The notes under the pieces: model-generated
Told to the model about the DNA's origin: nothing
Seen by the model: only the letters and a program-made list of their open reading frames with translations
The model's database searches: none
Position numbers and translations under genes: made by a program
From: Actinomycetota bacterium
Lineage (GTDB): Bacteria; Actinomycetota; Actinomycetes; S36-B12; UBA5976
Assembly: GCA_009923375.1 (NCBI GenBank)
Contig: RFTO01000002.1
Coordinates: 1-33,750 of the forward strand
Direction: 5' to 3'
DNA: 33,750 nt
Shown: positions 16,675 through 25,595 of the stretch, piece by piece
Position numbering within the stretch: position 1 is the first letter of the stretch
How the letters are laid out: each line of letters opens with the position of its first letter

Positions 16675-18626
16675 CAAATCCGCACTCGTTGGTCGGGCTC
16701 AAGCCACAGTGCGTCCCCTGTTTCAACTGCAAATGCCTCATAGAACGACGGCACATTGCGGACAATCGCATTACAACGGAATTCCGCCGGCGAGTGAGGG
16801 TCGCTCTGCAAGCGACGCGAGGCCTCTTGTGGGCGAATCGCTGTGGCCCAGACCTGCGCCCACCCGAAGAAGAAGCGCTGATCCGCACTCAACCCATCGA
16901 GCGCCGGTCCTTGCTCGCCGCCGCGGGCCAAGTCGTAGGCAACATAAGCGATGGACAAGCCACCGAGGTCACCGATGTTCTCACCGACGGTCAGAGCACC
17001 GTTCACGGTGCTGCCTGGTGTTTCCGCCGGCTCCAGCACGTTGTACTGATCGATGAGCATCTGCACGCGCTTGTTGAACTCGGTGCGGTCGTCCTCGGTC
17101 CACCAGTCCTTCAAGTTGCCGTCGCCGTCGTAGCGGGAACCTTGGTCGTCGAATCCGTGGCCGATCTCGTGACCGATGACCGCGCCGATGCCGCCGTAGT
17201 TCACAGCGTCGTCGGCATCCATGTCGAAGAACGGCGGCTGCAAGATCGCTGCGGGGAACACGATCTCGTTCATCCCCGGGCTGTAATACGCGTTGACGGT
17301 CTGCGGGGTCATCATCCACTCGCTGCGGTCCAGAGGCTGTCCGACCTTGGCGAACTGGCGCTCGGTCTCAACGCGGCCGGCATTCCTGATGTTGGCCATG
17401 AGGTCGCCGTCGGTGATCGTCAGCGCGGAGTAATCGCGCCACTTGTCGGGGTAGCCGATCTTCGGCGTGAACTTCGAGAGCTTCTCCAGCGCCCGCACCT
17501 TGGTCTCGTCGGTCATCCAGTCGAGGGTCTTGATCTGCTTCTCGTATGCAGCGATCAGATTGGCCACCAAAGTGACCATCCGGTCTTTCGCTGCCGGCGG
17601 GAAGTGACGATCCACATACAACTTGCCGGCGGCTTCGCCGAGGAGCCCTTCCACCAGCGAGATCCCACGCTTCCAGCGGTCGCGTATCTGCGGCTGACCA
17701 GTGAGAGTGTTACCGAAGAAATCGAAGCTCGCATTGACGAATTCACTCGAGAGATACGCCGATGCATCACGGACGATGTTCCAGGTGAGCCAATCGCGCA
17801 ACGTCTGCGCATCTGCGCCCGCGAGCACCTCAGAGAGTCCATGGAAGTAATCCATTTCTCGCACCACCAGAGTTGCCAAAGCGGCTTCCGGCACCCGAGC
17901 GGCGGTTCGCCACGTGTCCACATCAAAGCCGGACAGGAGGGTGCGGAACTCATCCCATCCATGCTTGTTGTAATTCGCGACCGCATCGCGACGCTTCACG
18001 TTGTCGATGTGTTTGGCGGCGAGCGCGGTTTCAAACGCCATGACGCGCTCAGCAGCCTCCTGCGCGTCAGCGTGCCCGACTAGCGAAAGCGTGCGAGTGA
18101 CATGGGCGACGTACTGGTCGCGCAGCTCTGCGTGCTGCTCCTCGCGGTAGTAACTCTCATCCGGAAGTCCGAGGCCGTCCTGGTGTAGATAAGCGATCGC
18201 GGTGGTCGGGTCTCCGTAATCAGCGGTGATCCACATGCCGATCAAGCCGCTTGCGCCGCGATACTCCAGCTCGCCGAGCACTCGGGCGAATGAGGCGAGA
18301 TCGGTGACGTCGTTGACCAGCGCAAGATCGTCTGCAATGGGGGAGTAGCCGAGAGCCTCGATGGCCTCCTCGTTCATGAAGCTGCGGTAGAGATCGCCGA
18401 TTCGCTGGCCGTCGGTGCCCGCGGGAGCGTTGCTCGCTGCGGCCTCCTCCACGATGTCGCGGATATTCACCTCGGAGAGGTCACGCAGGGCATGGAAGGC
18501 GCCATCGATGGCGCGATCATCAGGGATGACCGCATCGGAAAGCCATGCTCCGTTGACGTGGCGATATAAATCGTCCTGTGGCCGCACGGACTGCGCCAGG
18601 TGGGTGAGGTTGATTCCACTCTTCAT
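16671..18626 (-). CDS. M13-family zinc endopeptidase (PepO/neprilysin-like)
   Basis: A 651-residue metallopeptidase. The zinc site is HEIGH at 486-490 with the third ligand E549 in ENIGDLGG, 63 residues from the first histidine as in neprilysin. The substrate-binding NAYYSPGMNEIVFPA motif is intact and the chain ends in the family-typical R.RIW. There is no signal peptide or N-terminal anchor, so it should be a cytosolic oligopeptidase like PepO. ATG at 18626 follows CGGAGAC. It is first in an operon with kynureninase and tryptophan dioxygenase and overlaps the former by four bases, suggesting that peptide breakdown feeds tryptophan catabolism. Confidence 0.94.
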   Translation of the reverse strand: MKSGINLTHLAQSVRPQDDLYRHVNGAWLSDAVIPDDRAIDGAFHALRDLSEVNIRDIVEEAAASNAPAGTDGQRIGDLYRSFMNEEAIEALGYSPIADDLALVNDVTDLASFARVLGELEYRGASGLIGMWITADYGDPTTAIAYLHQDGLGLPDESYYREEQHAELRDQYVAHVTRTLSLVGHADAQEAAERVMAFETALAAKHIDNVKRRDAVANYNKHGWDEFRTLLSGFDVDTWRTAARVPEAALATLVVREMDYFHGLSEVLAGADAQTLRDWLTWNIVRDASAYLSSEFVNASFDFFGNTLTGQPQIRDRWKRGISLVEGLLGEAAGKLYVDRHFPPAAKDRMVTLVANLIAAYEKQIKTLDWMTDETKVRALEKLSKFTPKIGYPDKWRDYSALTITDGDLMANIRNAGRVETERQFAKVGQPLDRSEWMMTPQTVNAYYSPGMNEIVFPAAILQPPFFDMDADDAVNYGGIGAVIGHEIGHGFDDQGSRYDGDGNLKDWWTEDDRTEFNKRVQMLIDQYNVLEPAETPGSTVNGALTVGENIGDLGGLSIAYVAYDLARGGEQGPALDGLSADQRFFFGWAQVWATAIRPQEASRRLQSDPHSPAEFRCNAIVRNVPSFYEAFAVETGDALWLEPDQRVRIW

Positions 18627-18729
18627 GTTCGTGTCTCCGATGCTTGCGTGTGTCTGGGTTCGATCAACTACTTGGATTGAGATGGAGCCTAACTAGGCCC
18701 GCCGTGCGTCAAAGTCTGCAACACGGGCA

Positions 18730-18750
18730 TCCTGCGCGCAGAGCGCAGGA
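18730..18750 (+). other. Hairpin in the leader of the 18775 gene
   Basis: TCCTGCGC (18730-18737) and GCGCAGGA (18743-18750) form a perfect 8-bp stem with a 5-nt loop. It ends nine bases before the GGGAGGAGAG ribosome binding site, within the divergent gap between the M13 peptidase and the secreted protein. It may be a 5'-UTR structure; no function can be assigned. Confidence 0.5.
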
Positions 18751-18774
18751 GAGCCCCGCGGGAGGAGAGCAATC

Positions 18775-20037
18775 ATGAAGACCCTCAACGTGATGCGTGT
18801 GACAGCGTCAGCGGCTGCTGCCATCGGCTTGTTCTTGCCTCCTGCGGTGGTGCCGTCCTACGCGACGGGCGACACCGTGGTTCTCAATGCCGCCGGCGGA
18901 GTTACCGCCGCAGACGGGTTGAAGGTCCAGGCCGCTGGTGGCGTCGTTCAAATCACCCGTGCGGGTCAAGCGCAGGTGATGAATGGTGCAACGTCCCCAG
19001 CCGGAGGTTTCGTGCCGGCAGAGTTGTTGCAGAACACCTTCTTGGTGCTGGCGACCACTCCCGTCGCAACAGTGATTGGCTTGAACACAAAGCTGACTGC
19101 CCCTGGGATGCTGATTTGGGACTCCGCTGTCACGAGCGTGTCGACCGCTGATGGCAAGAGTGGAACGGTCACCAGTGTGATGACCAAGGACCTCGATGGC
19201 AATCGGGCAACCGCTAACGATGTTTACACAGTGACCTGGGCGCTTCAAGTCGCACAGTCGAGTCCGACGCTCATGTCCACTTTCAACGTAACAATGCCAA
19301 GTGGGTCAAATGGATCGCCTAAAGCACGTCTTTACTGGGCCACGACGCCTGACTTGGCGAACGGTCACGATGTGATGACAAGCTTCGGCGCAGTCAAGAC
19401 AAGCAACCCCAATGTCGTGTTGACCGCTGTGACTCCAACGGTCACAGATGCCCGCGATCCCCTGGCGTCCGCGGTTCGAACTGCGCAAGCAGTGCATCAG
19501 GTCGTCGGCGCAACCAAGTTCCGTTGGTTCATCGGTTCCACCTACTGCCTGGCGGAGGACTGCATTCCGACCACGGATGATTCGCGGTACGGCGCACCTG
19601 CCGATAAGGAGGGCAACGCCGGCGGTTGGGTCATGCGAGGAGCTGACCTTCCCAACTGGGCGAACACCTTCACGGTTTCGGCCGACGGGGTCGGTGTCGA
19701 CAACGCACTGGCGATCCAGTTCCCCGCCGCCACCGCCTCGGCTCGTTTCCAGAATCAGTGGACAATCACGAGCATGACCGGAATGACAACCGTGCTCGAC
19801 AAGTTGAAGCGTGTCGTTCCGACGTACAAAGCCTCGCCAAAGGCTCTGAAGGTCGGCAAGAGCGCGGTGCTGGTGACGAAGGCCGGGTTCCCTGCAGCCA
19901 CTCTCGTGAGCACCACGGCGAAGACATGCACTGTGAGCGGTGTCAAGGTGGTTGCCAAGGCAAAGGGTGCCTGCGCGGTGAAGGCCATGGTCGAGGGCTC
20001 GGTTGCCAAGACCATCACGCTGACGATCACGCGCTAA
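18775..20037 (+). CDS. Secreted protein of unknown function
   Basis: A 420-residue protein preceded by a very strong GGGAGGAGAG ribosome binding site. Residues 1-31 are a Sec signal peptide ending near PSYATG. The body is rich in Thr, Ala and Val, as in beta-sandwich exoproteins, with a central FRWFIGSTYCLAEDC segment whose two cysteines could pair. The last 75 residues form a separate small beta module (SPKALKVGKSAVL, TC.VSG.KV.AKAKGAC), a type common at the C-terminus of actinobacterial exoproteins. No catalytic motif, LPXTG signal or anchor is seen. It is a single gene between divergent and unrelated neighbours. Confidence 0.8.
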   Translation: MKTLNVMRVTASAAAAIGLFLPPAVVPSYATGDTVVLNAAGGVTAADGLKVQAAGGVVQITRAGQAQVMNGATSPAGGFVPAELLQNTFLVLATTPVATVIGLNTKLTAPGMLIWDSAVTSVSTADGKSGTVTSVMTKDLDGNRATANDVYTVTWALQVAQSSPTLMSTFNVTMPSGSNGSPKARLYWATTPDLANGHDVMTSFGAVKTSNPNVVLTAVTPTVTDARDPLASAVRTAQAVHQVVGATKFRWFIGSTYCLAEDCIPTTDDSRYGAPADKEGNAGGWVMRGADLPNWANTFTVSADGVGVDNALAIQFPAATASARFQNQWTITSMTGMTTVLDKLKRVVPTYKASPKALKVGKSAVLVTKAGFPAATLVSTTAKTCTVSGVKVVAKAKGACAVKAMVEGSVAKTITLTITR

Positions 20038-20085
20038 CAGGGTGGAGCACTGCGCCTTCTGACACGTGGGCGTAGAGTCACGGAG

Positions 20086-21356
20086 ATGCCGTCGCTGCCA
20101 GTCTCGAGATTGATCTCGGGGCCGGCGACGACATTCCGTTCGCTGAAGCAACGCAACTACCGCTTGTGGTGGTCCGGTTCGGTTCTCTCAAACATCGGCA
20201 CCTGGGTGCAACGCATCGCTCAAGACTGGTTGGTCCTGGAACTCACACACAATTCAGGCACAGCACTGGGGTTGGTGACAGCCCTGCAATTCGGTCCGTC
20301 GTTGCTCTTCAGTGTCTTCGGTGGCGCGATGGCCGATCGAGCCAATCGCCGAGTGGTCCTGTTCATCACCAATGCCACCGGTGCCCTTCTGTCGTTGATC
20401 CTCGGACTCCTGGTGCTCAACGGCAGTGCGCATATCTGGCATGTGTACCTCATCAGCGCTCTCGCAGGCGCTGTCTGGGCATTCGATGTGCCCTCGCGTC
20501 AAGCATTCGTGAATGAGCTCGTTCCCGCTGACAACATGCCCAATGCGGTGGCACTGAATGCGATGAGCTTCAACCTCGGCCGGCGGTGTCTGGTTACCTC
20601 ATCCAAGGATTCGGAACCGGGCCGAGCTTCCTCATCAACGCAGCGTCATTCATCCCGTTCCTTGTGTCACTGACATTGATTCGCACCGGCGAGCTGCATC
20701 ACCAAACCAAAGCCACCGACCACAGCGAGCCGATGTGGCAACGCACCCGTGCGGGCTTCACATATGTGCGCAGTCGCGGAAGTTTGTTGCGCTTATTCGT
20801 CATCGTCGCAGTTGTCGGTTCGCTTGGAATGAACTACCAAGTGTGGATGGCTTTGATGGCTAAACACGAATTCCACCGCAATGCGGGTTCCTTCGGGTTG
20901 CTCGGTTCTGCCATGGCGATCGGCTCGGTGACCGGAGCTGTGCTCGCCGCCCGCCGTCGGCGTAAGCCGGATCTCGACTGGGTACTGAACCTTGCCGTTG
21001 TATTCGCAGCTGTGCTGGGAATCTCTGCCTGTGCTCCGAGTTATGCCGTCTACGCCTTCGTGCTCCCCTTCTGCGGGATGATCGCCATCACGCTGCTCAC
21101 CAGCGCAAATGCAACGATGCAGTTGAGCACCGATGAAGGCATGCGTGGCCGCGTGGCTGGGATTTACTTCATGGTGTTCACAGGTGGTTCACCAATCGGG
21201 GCTCCTTTGGTCGGTTGGGTGGCAGAGCATTTCGGCACGCGCTGGTCGATGGCTATGGCCGCGATTGCGGTACTAGCCACTGCGTTGATCTTGCGCGCGG
21301 GTCGGCGAGCAGATGTCGCTGCAGCAGAGATCGCCGCTGCAGTTCCGATTGTGTGA
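20086..21356 (+). pseudogene. MFS exporter (EntS/MFS_3-like) disrupted by a frameshift
   Basis: Two overlapping frames together encode one major facilitator protein. Frame one (from ATG 20086) gives TFRSLKQRNYRLWWSGS, a WVQRIAQDWLV motif, the GGAMADRANRR loop between helices 2 and 3, and PSRQAFVNELV, then reads NAVALNAMSFNLGR. The next frame resumes with AVSGYLIQGFGTGPSFLINAASF and continues to a stop at 21356. Family members normally have about four residues such as (L/V)IGP between these two pieces, so about 13 bases appear to be missing near 20578-20586, in a GGCCGG-rich stretch. As written, translation ends at 20673. It is either a true pseudogene or a sequencing/assembly error. The start may be leaderless, since TAGAGT lies seven bases before the ATG. 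Confidence 0.85.
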
Positions 21357-21375
21357 TTTGTGCGAGGCTTAAGTC

Positions 21376-21825
21376 ATGGGAGTGGATGAGGAGTTCGCGC
21401 AACGCGGCTTCGCGATGTCCGGCCAGGACATCAATTACCGCTGGTGGCAGAAAGCGCTCGGCGGGGTCGTGGGGGCTGGGCTCGGTTGGGATTACCTCTT
21501 CTCCGCATGGCAAGGTCGATTGACACGCGAGGGTTTCGACCTATGGCTGCCTTATGCAGCAGTTGCTGTGGGCGTCTTCATCTTCCCGCGCTCCATCAGG
21601 TTCACCATGCAGCTGCTGGCGGCATTAAGTCCAGTGGCAATTGTCATAAGCCTCATCCGTGACACATTGCAGGCAGCAATCTGGGCGGCAGCCGTCGGAG
21701 TGGGGTGCTACGTCGTATCTCGTGTGATTCCGTGGTTTCGGCCAGAGCCATTTGCTTACAAATGGCCAGAGAAGTCACAGGTGAAGGATTTCCTCGATGA
21801 CCGGGAGCCGCCGCAAGGGCAATGA
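21376..21825 (+). CDS. Small integral membrane protein, unknown function
   Basis: A 149-residue protein with about four hydrophobic segments: ALGGVVGAGLGWDYLF, LPYAAVAVGVFIF, MQLLAALSPVAIVISLI and AAIWAAAVGVGCYVVS. The C-terminal tail is charged and cytoplasmic-like (WPEKSQVKDFLDD). A GAGG sequence eight bases before the ATG is a modest ribosome binding site. It follows the broken MFS gene by 19 bp and might have been co-transcribed with it. No family recognised. Confidence 0.65.
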   Translation: MGVDEEFAQRGFAMSGQDINYRWWQKALGGVVGAGLGWDYLFSAWQGRLTREGFDLWLPYAAVAVGVFIFPRSIRFTMQLLAALSPVAIVISLIRDTLQAAIWAAAVGVGCYVVSRVIPWFRPEPFAYKWPEKSQVKDFLDDREPPQGQ

Positions 21826-21960
21826 CGAGCCAAGGTCGATGTCTCACCCCCATTTCTGTTGCGTCGGTCTCATCTTTATGTCTCGACGGGCGTTGCCGTC
21901 GCTATTACATCGGGGTCGTGGGAGCATCTGCGCTGGTAACAACTGTCAAGGGGAGGGTCG

Positions 21961-23574
21961 ATGACCGCGGAAGTGCTGTCTACCAGCGTCGATGTACGCA
22001 GCGAAGCCGCGCGCATCAATCGGGCCGCGCACTTAGCGTTGGTTGCCGATCTAGGCGCTCGTCTGGCACGTGCTGCTCTCGGCGGCTCCGAATCTGCTCG
22101 AGCCAAGCACACAGCCCGTGGCAAGTTGCTCACTCGCGACCACATCGATTCACTACTCGACCCCGGCTCGCCATTTCTGGAATTGAATCCCCTTGCCGCC
22201 GAGGAGATGTACGAAGGACAGTCGCCAGCAGCGGGAATCGTCACGGGCATCGGCCTCGTCAACGGCCGCCCTGTTGTGGTGGTTGCTAACGATGCGACGG
22301 TCAAGGGCGGCACTTACTTCCCGATGACTGTGAAGAAGCACCTGCGGGCACAAGAGGTGGCGCTGACCGATCGCTTACCTTGCGTTTACCTCGTGGACTC
22401 CGGCGGAGCATTTCTCCCGATGCAAGATGAGGTGTTTCCCGACCGCGAGCACTTCGGCCGCATCTTCTACAACCAGGCGAACATGAGTAGTCGGGGCATC
22501 GCACAGATCGCTGCAGTCCTCGGTTCGTGCACCGCTGGTGGCGCGTATGTGCCAGCCATGAGCGATCAAGCAGTGATTGTGCGCAATCAAGGAACGATTT
22601 TTCTCGGCGGTCCGCCATTGGTAAAGGCCGCGACTGGCGAGGTTGTGACGCCGGAGGATCTCGGCGGCGGAGATGTACACGCGCGGATCTCAGGTGTGGT
22701 TGATCATCTCGCCGACGACGATGCACATGCTTTAGCCACGGTCCGCGAGATCGTCGGAACGCTCCCGTTGCAGCCTGCGCCGGTGTGGGAAGTGCGACCG
22801 AGTGTTGAGCCGTTGTACTCCGCGGATGAATTACTCGATTCGGTGCCAGTGGATTCGCGAACCAGTTACGATGTGCGCGAGGTCATCGCCCGGATTGTGG
22901 ATGGCAGCGAGTTCCTGGAATTCAAAGCAGAGTGGGGCGAGACGCTGGTCTGTGGTTGGGCGCATATCGACGGCCATCCAGTTGGGATCATCGCCAATAA
23001 CGGCGTGCTGTTCAGCGAGTCAGCGTTGAAGGGCGCCCACTTCATTGAGTTGTGCGACCAGCGGGGGATTGCGTTGGTGTTCCTGCAGAACATCAGCGGC
23101 TTCATGGTTGGGCGCGAATATGAGAACGGCGGCATCGCCAAGCACGGGGCCAAGATGGTGACGGCGGTTGCGACAACGCGAGTCCCGAAATTCACTGTTG
23201 TTATCGGTGGCTCCTTCGGCGCCGGCAACTACTCCATGTGTGGCCGCGCATACTCACCCCGCTTCCTTTGGATGTGGCCGAATGCGCGCATCTCGGTGAT
23301 GGGTGGCGAGCAGGCCGCGTCGGTGCTGGCAACTGTGCGCAAGGATCAACTTGCCGGCGAGAATGTGCAATGGCCGGCTGCGGATGAGGAAGCGTTCAAA
23401 GCGCCAATTCGCGAGCAGTACGAGAAGCAGGGCTCACCTTGGTATTCCACAGCGCGTCTGTGGGATGACGGCATCATCGATCCTCGCGACACGAGGCGCA
23501 TCCTCGCCCTTGCACTCGGGGTGGCCGCGTCCACGCCGATGGATCCGCCTGCTGCTGCGCTCTACCGGATGTGA
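21961..23574 (+). CDS. liuB: Methylcrotonyl-CoA carboxylase beta (carboxyltransferase) subunit
   Basis: A 537-residue biotin-dependent carboxyltransferase. It moves CO2 from carboxybiotin to 3-methylcrotonyl-CoA in leucine breakdown. Signature stretches are the TVKGGTYFPMTVKKHLRAQE region, GSCTAGGAYVPAMSD, GGPPLVKAATGE and SFGAGNYSMCGRAYSPRF followed by ISVMGGEQAA. The last is characteristic of MCC rather than propionyl- or acetyl-CoA carboxylases. ATG at 21961 follows AAGGGGAGGG, a strong site, and it opens the catabolic operon. The alpha subunit follows with a one-base overlap. Confidence 0.93.
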   Translation: MTAEVLSTSVDVRSEAARINRAAHLALVADLGARLARAALGGSESARAKHTARGKLLTRDHIDSLLDPGSPFLELNPLAAEEMYEGQSPAAGIVTGIGLVNGRPVVVVANDATVKGGTYFPMTVKKHLRAQEVALTDRLPCVYLVDSGGAFLPMQDEVFPDREHFGRIFYNQANMSSRGIAQIAAVLGSCTAGGAYVPAMSDQAVIVRNQGTIFLGGPPLVKAATGEVVTPEDLGGGDVHARISGVVDHLADDDAHALATVREIVGTLPLQPAPVWEVRPSVEPLYSADELLDSVPVDSRTSYDVREVIARIVDGSEFLEFKAEWGETLVCGWAHIDGHPVGIIANNGVLFSESALKGAHFIELCDQRGIALVFLQNISGFMVGREYENGGIAKHGAKMVTAVATTRVPKFTVVIGGSFGAGNYSMCGRAYSPRFLWMWPNARISVMGGEQAASVLATVRKDQLAGENVQWPAADEEAFKAPIREQYEKQGSPWYSTARLWDDGIIDPRDTRRILALALGVAASTPMDPPAAALYRM

Positions 23575-25595
23575 TGGCGGTGCAGCTTTCGTCAGTTCTG
23601 GTCGCCAATCGCGGTGAGATTGCTGTGCGCATCATGCGTACTTTGGCGGCGCTAGATGTGAACGCTGTTGCGGTATACAGCCGTGCCGATGCCGGGTCAC
23701 TGCATGTGCGTACAGCACAGATTGCCGTTGCCTTAGAAAGTGTCGCGGAGCTGACAGATGCAACTGGGGGATATCTCAGCATCCGCGCGCTGATCGACAT
23801 CGCATTGGCCAATGGCTGCGATGCCGTGCACCCCGGTTATGGATTCCTTGCGGAGAACGCCGACTTCGCGCGCGCATGCGCAGCCGCTGGGTTGGTCTTC
23901 ATCGGCCCGGGTGCAGATGCCATCGAAGCACTCGGCGATAAATCAGCAGCCCGCGAAGTTGCAACCCGCGCAGGCGTGCCTGTGGTGCCGGGTGCGCAAG
24001 TGGAAGCCGATGCCGCAGCGACCGAGGTGGCCAGCGGAATCGGCTATCCCGTCTTGGTTAAACCCGTGGCTGGCGGCGGCGGCAAGGGAATGCATGTTGC
24101 CGCTGATGGGCAGGAGTTGATTGCGGTATTGCCTCGTGCACGACGGGAGGCTGCCGCTGCATTTGGCGATGACCGCCTGATCATCGAGAGGTATCTCCCT
24201 CGCGCGCGCCATATCGAGGTGCAGGTGCTCGCCGACGCCTTCGGTGATGTGCGGGCTGTTGGAGATCGCGAATGCACGATGCAGCGTCGCCACCAGAAGG
24301 TGATTGAGGAAGCGCCAGCACCGAATTTGCCTGACGCAGTGCGCGAGGCAATTCACTCGGCCGCCGTCGCGGTAGTGCGCGAGGTCGGCTATCTCAACGC
24401 CGGCACGGTCGAGTTCGTCGTCTCAGCCGAAGACTCAACCGAGTTCTACTTCCTCGAGGTGAACACACGTCTGCAGGTGGAGCACCCCGTCACCGAAGAG
24501 GTGCTCGGGATCGACCTTGTGACGTGCCAATTGCGTATCGCCGAGGGTGCCAGCTTGGCATCGCTGGAAATCCCCGAGCAGACGCACGGCCACGCCTTCG
24601 AGGCGCGGGTCTACGCCGAAGACGCCGATCGTGGTTTCCTGCCAACCGGTGGACGCATCGCGCACTGGCGAGTGCCGGCGCTGTCCGGTTTGCGAGTGGA
24701 TGCCGCAGTGGCATCGGGTGATGTGGTGGGAAGCGCTTATGACCCCATGATTGCGAAAGTAATCGTGCATGCCGAGACGCGAGAGCAAGCACGACGTGCA
24801 TTAGTGAACGCTTTGAAGGACACAGCTGTTCTCGGCGTTGTCACCAACACCGCCTTCCTCGTGGACTTACTGGAGACCGACGAAGTGGCTTCGGCGCAGA
24901 TGGACACCAGGTTTATCGAGCGATTCGTCGAGTCGCGCACTCTGGCAACCCCGACCACATTGCAGATTGCACTTTGGGCCGCGACACGAGCGAGTGCCGC
25001 AGAAGTCGCTTCGCTGTTACGGCCACTATCGCCGGCATGGAAGAGCGCTGATTCATGGCGACTTACAGGGGCGGGTAAGCAATTGTGGCGTGGCTCGATT
25101 GAGGGAACTGCCGTAACCGCACACACCCACCACACAAGCGAGGGTTTGATGGTCTCGGTTGTCCATGATGAGGTGCAAGATCAACATCTGGTGGCGCAGA
25201 CCCATGAATCCGATGGTCACTTCACTGCCACCGTGGATGGTGAGAGCGTGTCTTGGGATGCCGCGCGTGCATCAGACTCCGATGGCGAACACTGGTGGCT
25301 GAGCATGCGCGGATACTCGTGGGTGATTGATTCCCGTCAGCAGCTGCGCGCGGCGAGGGTTGCCGGCAGCCAGGATCCGCAGGTGCGCAGTCCGATGCCG
25401 GGCACTGTCGTACGCATCGACGTCGCCGTGGGCGATAGCGTGGAGGCAGGACAGCAGCTGATTGGTGTGGAGGCGATGAAGATGGAGCACGCGCTCGTTG
25501 CTCCGCATGCCGGCACAGTGACCGAGGTGACGTGCCAGGTTGGCGCGCATGTGAAACTGCGCGAAGTCCTCATCACAGTGGAGCCGAGTACATGA
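23574..25595 (+). CDS. liuD: Methylcrotonyl-CoA carboxylase alpha (biotin carboxylase + biotin carrier) subunit
   Basis: A 673-residue protein. Residues 1-450 are the biotin carboxylase (VLVANRGEIAVRI at the start, HPGYGFLAENADF, ATP-grasp loop GGGGKGM, EVNTRLQVEHPVTEE). A less conserved linker follows. The biotin carrier domain at the C-terminus has the biotinylated lysine K636 in EAMKMEH, 37 residues from the end. The ATG at 23574 shares its A with the beta-subunit stop; a GTG at 23571 is an alternative. The stop overlaps the HMG-CoA lyase start (ATGA). It pairs with the beta subunit for the ATP-dependent carboxylation step of leucine catabolism. Confidence 0.94.
   Translation: MAVQLSSVLVANRGEIAVRIMRTLAALDVNAVAVYSRADAGSLHVRTAQIAVALESVAELTDATGGYLSIRALIDIALANGCDAVHPGYGFLAENADFARACAAAGLVFIGPGADAIEALGDKSAAREVATRAGVPVVPGAQVEADAAATEVASGIGYPVLVKPVAGGGGKGMHVAADGQELIAVLPRARREAAAAFGDDRLIIERYLPRARHIEVQVLADAFGDVRAVGDRECTMQRRHQKVIEEAPAPNLPDAVREAIHSAAVAVVREVGYLNAGTVEFVVSAEDSTEFYFLEVNTRLQVEHPVTEEVLGIDLVTCQLRIAEGASLASLEIPEQTHGHAFEARVYAEDADRGFLPTGGRIAHWRVPALSGLRVDAAVASGDVVGSAYDPMIAKVIVHAETREQARRALVNALKDTAVLGVVTNTAFLVDLLETDEVASAQMDTRFIERFVESRTLATPTTLQIALWAATRASAAEVASLLRPLSPAWKSADSWRLTGAGKQLWRGSIEGTAVTAHTHHTSEGLMVSVVHDEVQDQHLVAQTHESDGHFTATVDGESVSWDAARASDSDGEHWWLSMRGYSWVIDSRQQLRAARVAGSQDPQVRSPMPGTVVRIDVAVGDSVEAGQQLIGVEAMKMEHALVAPHAGTVTEVTCQVGAHVKLREVLITVEPST

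Noticed and set aside
16662..18083. A 473-codon open frame on the plus strand
   Set aside because: It lies antisense to the M13 peptidase gene, whose zinc and substrate motifs are all intact. The translated product has no recognisable domain, and long antisense frames are common at this GC content.
19306..20151. A 281-codon open frame on the minus strand
   Set aside because: It is antisense to the secreted protein at 18775, rich in Arg/His/Cys as shadow frames are, and crosses into the start of the MFS gene.
21822..22289. A 155-codon frame overlapping the stop of the membrane protein gene as ATGA
   Set aside because: The overlap looks like coupling, but most of the frame runs inside the carboxyltransferase gene in the wrong frame, and its Arg/Cys/Ser-rich translation has no domain.
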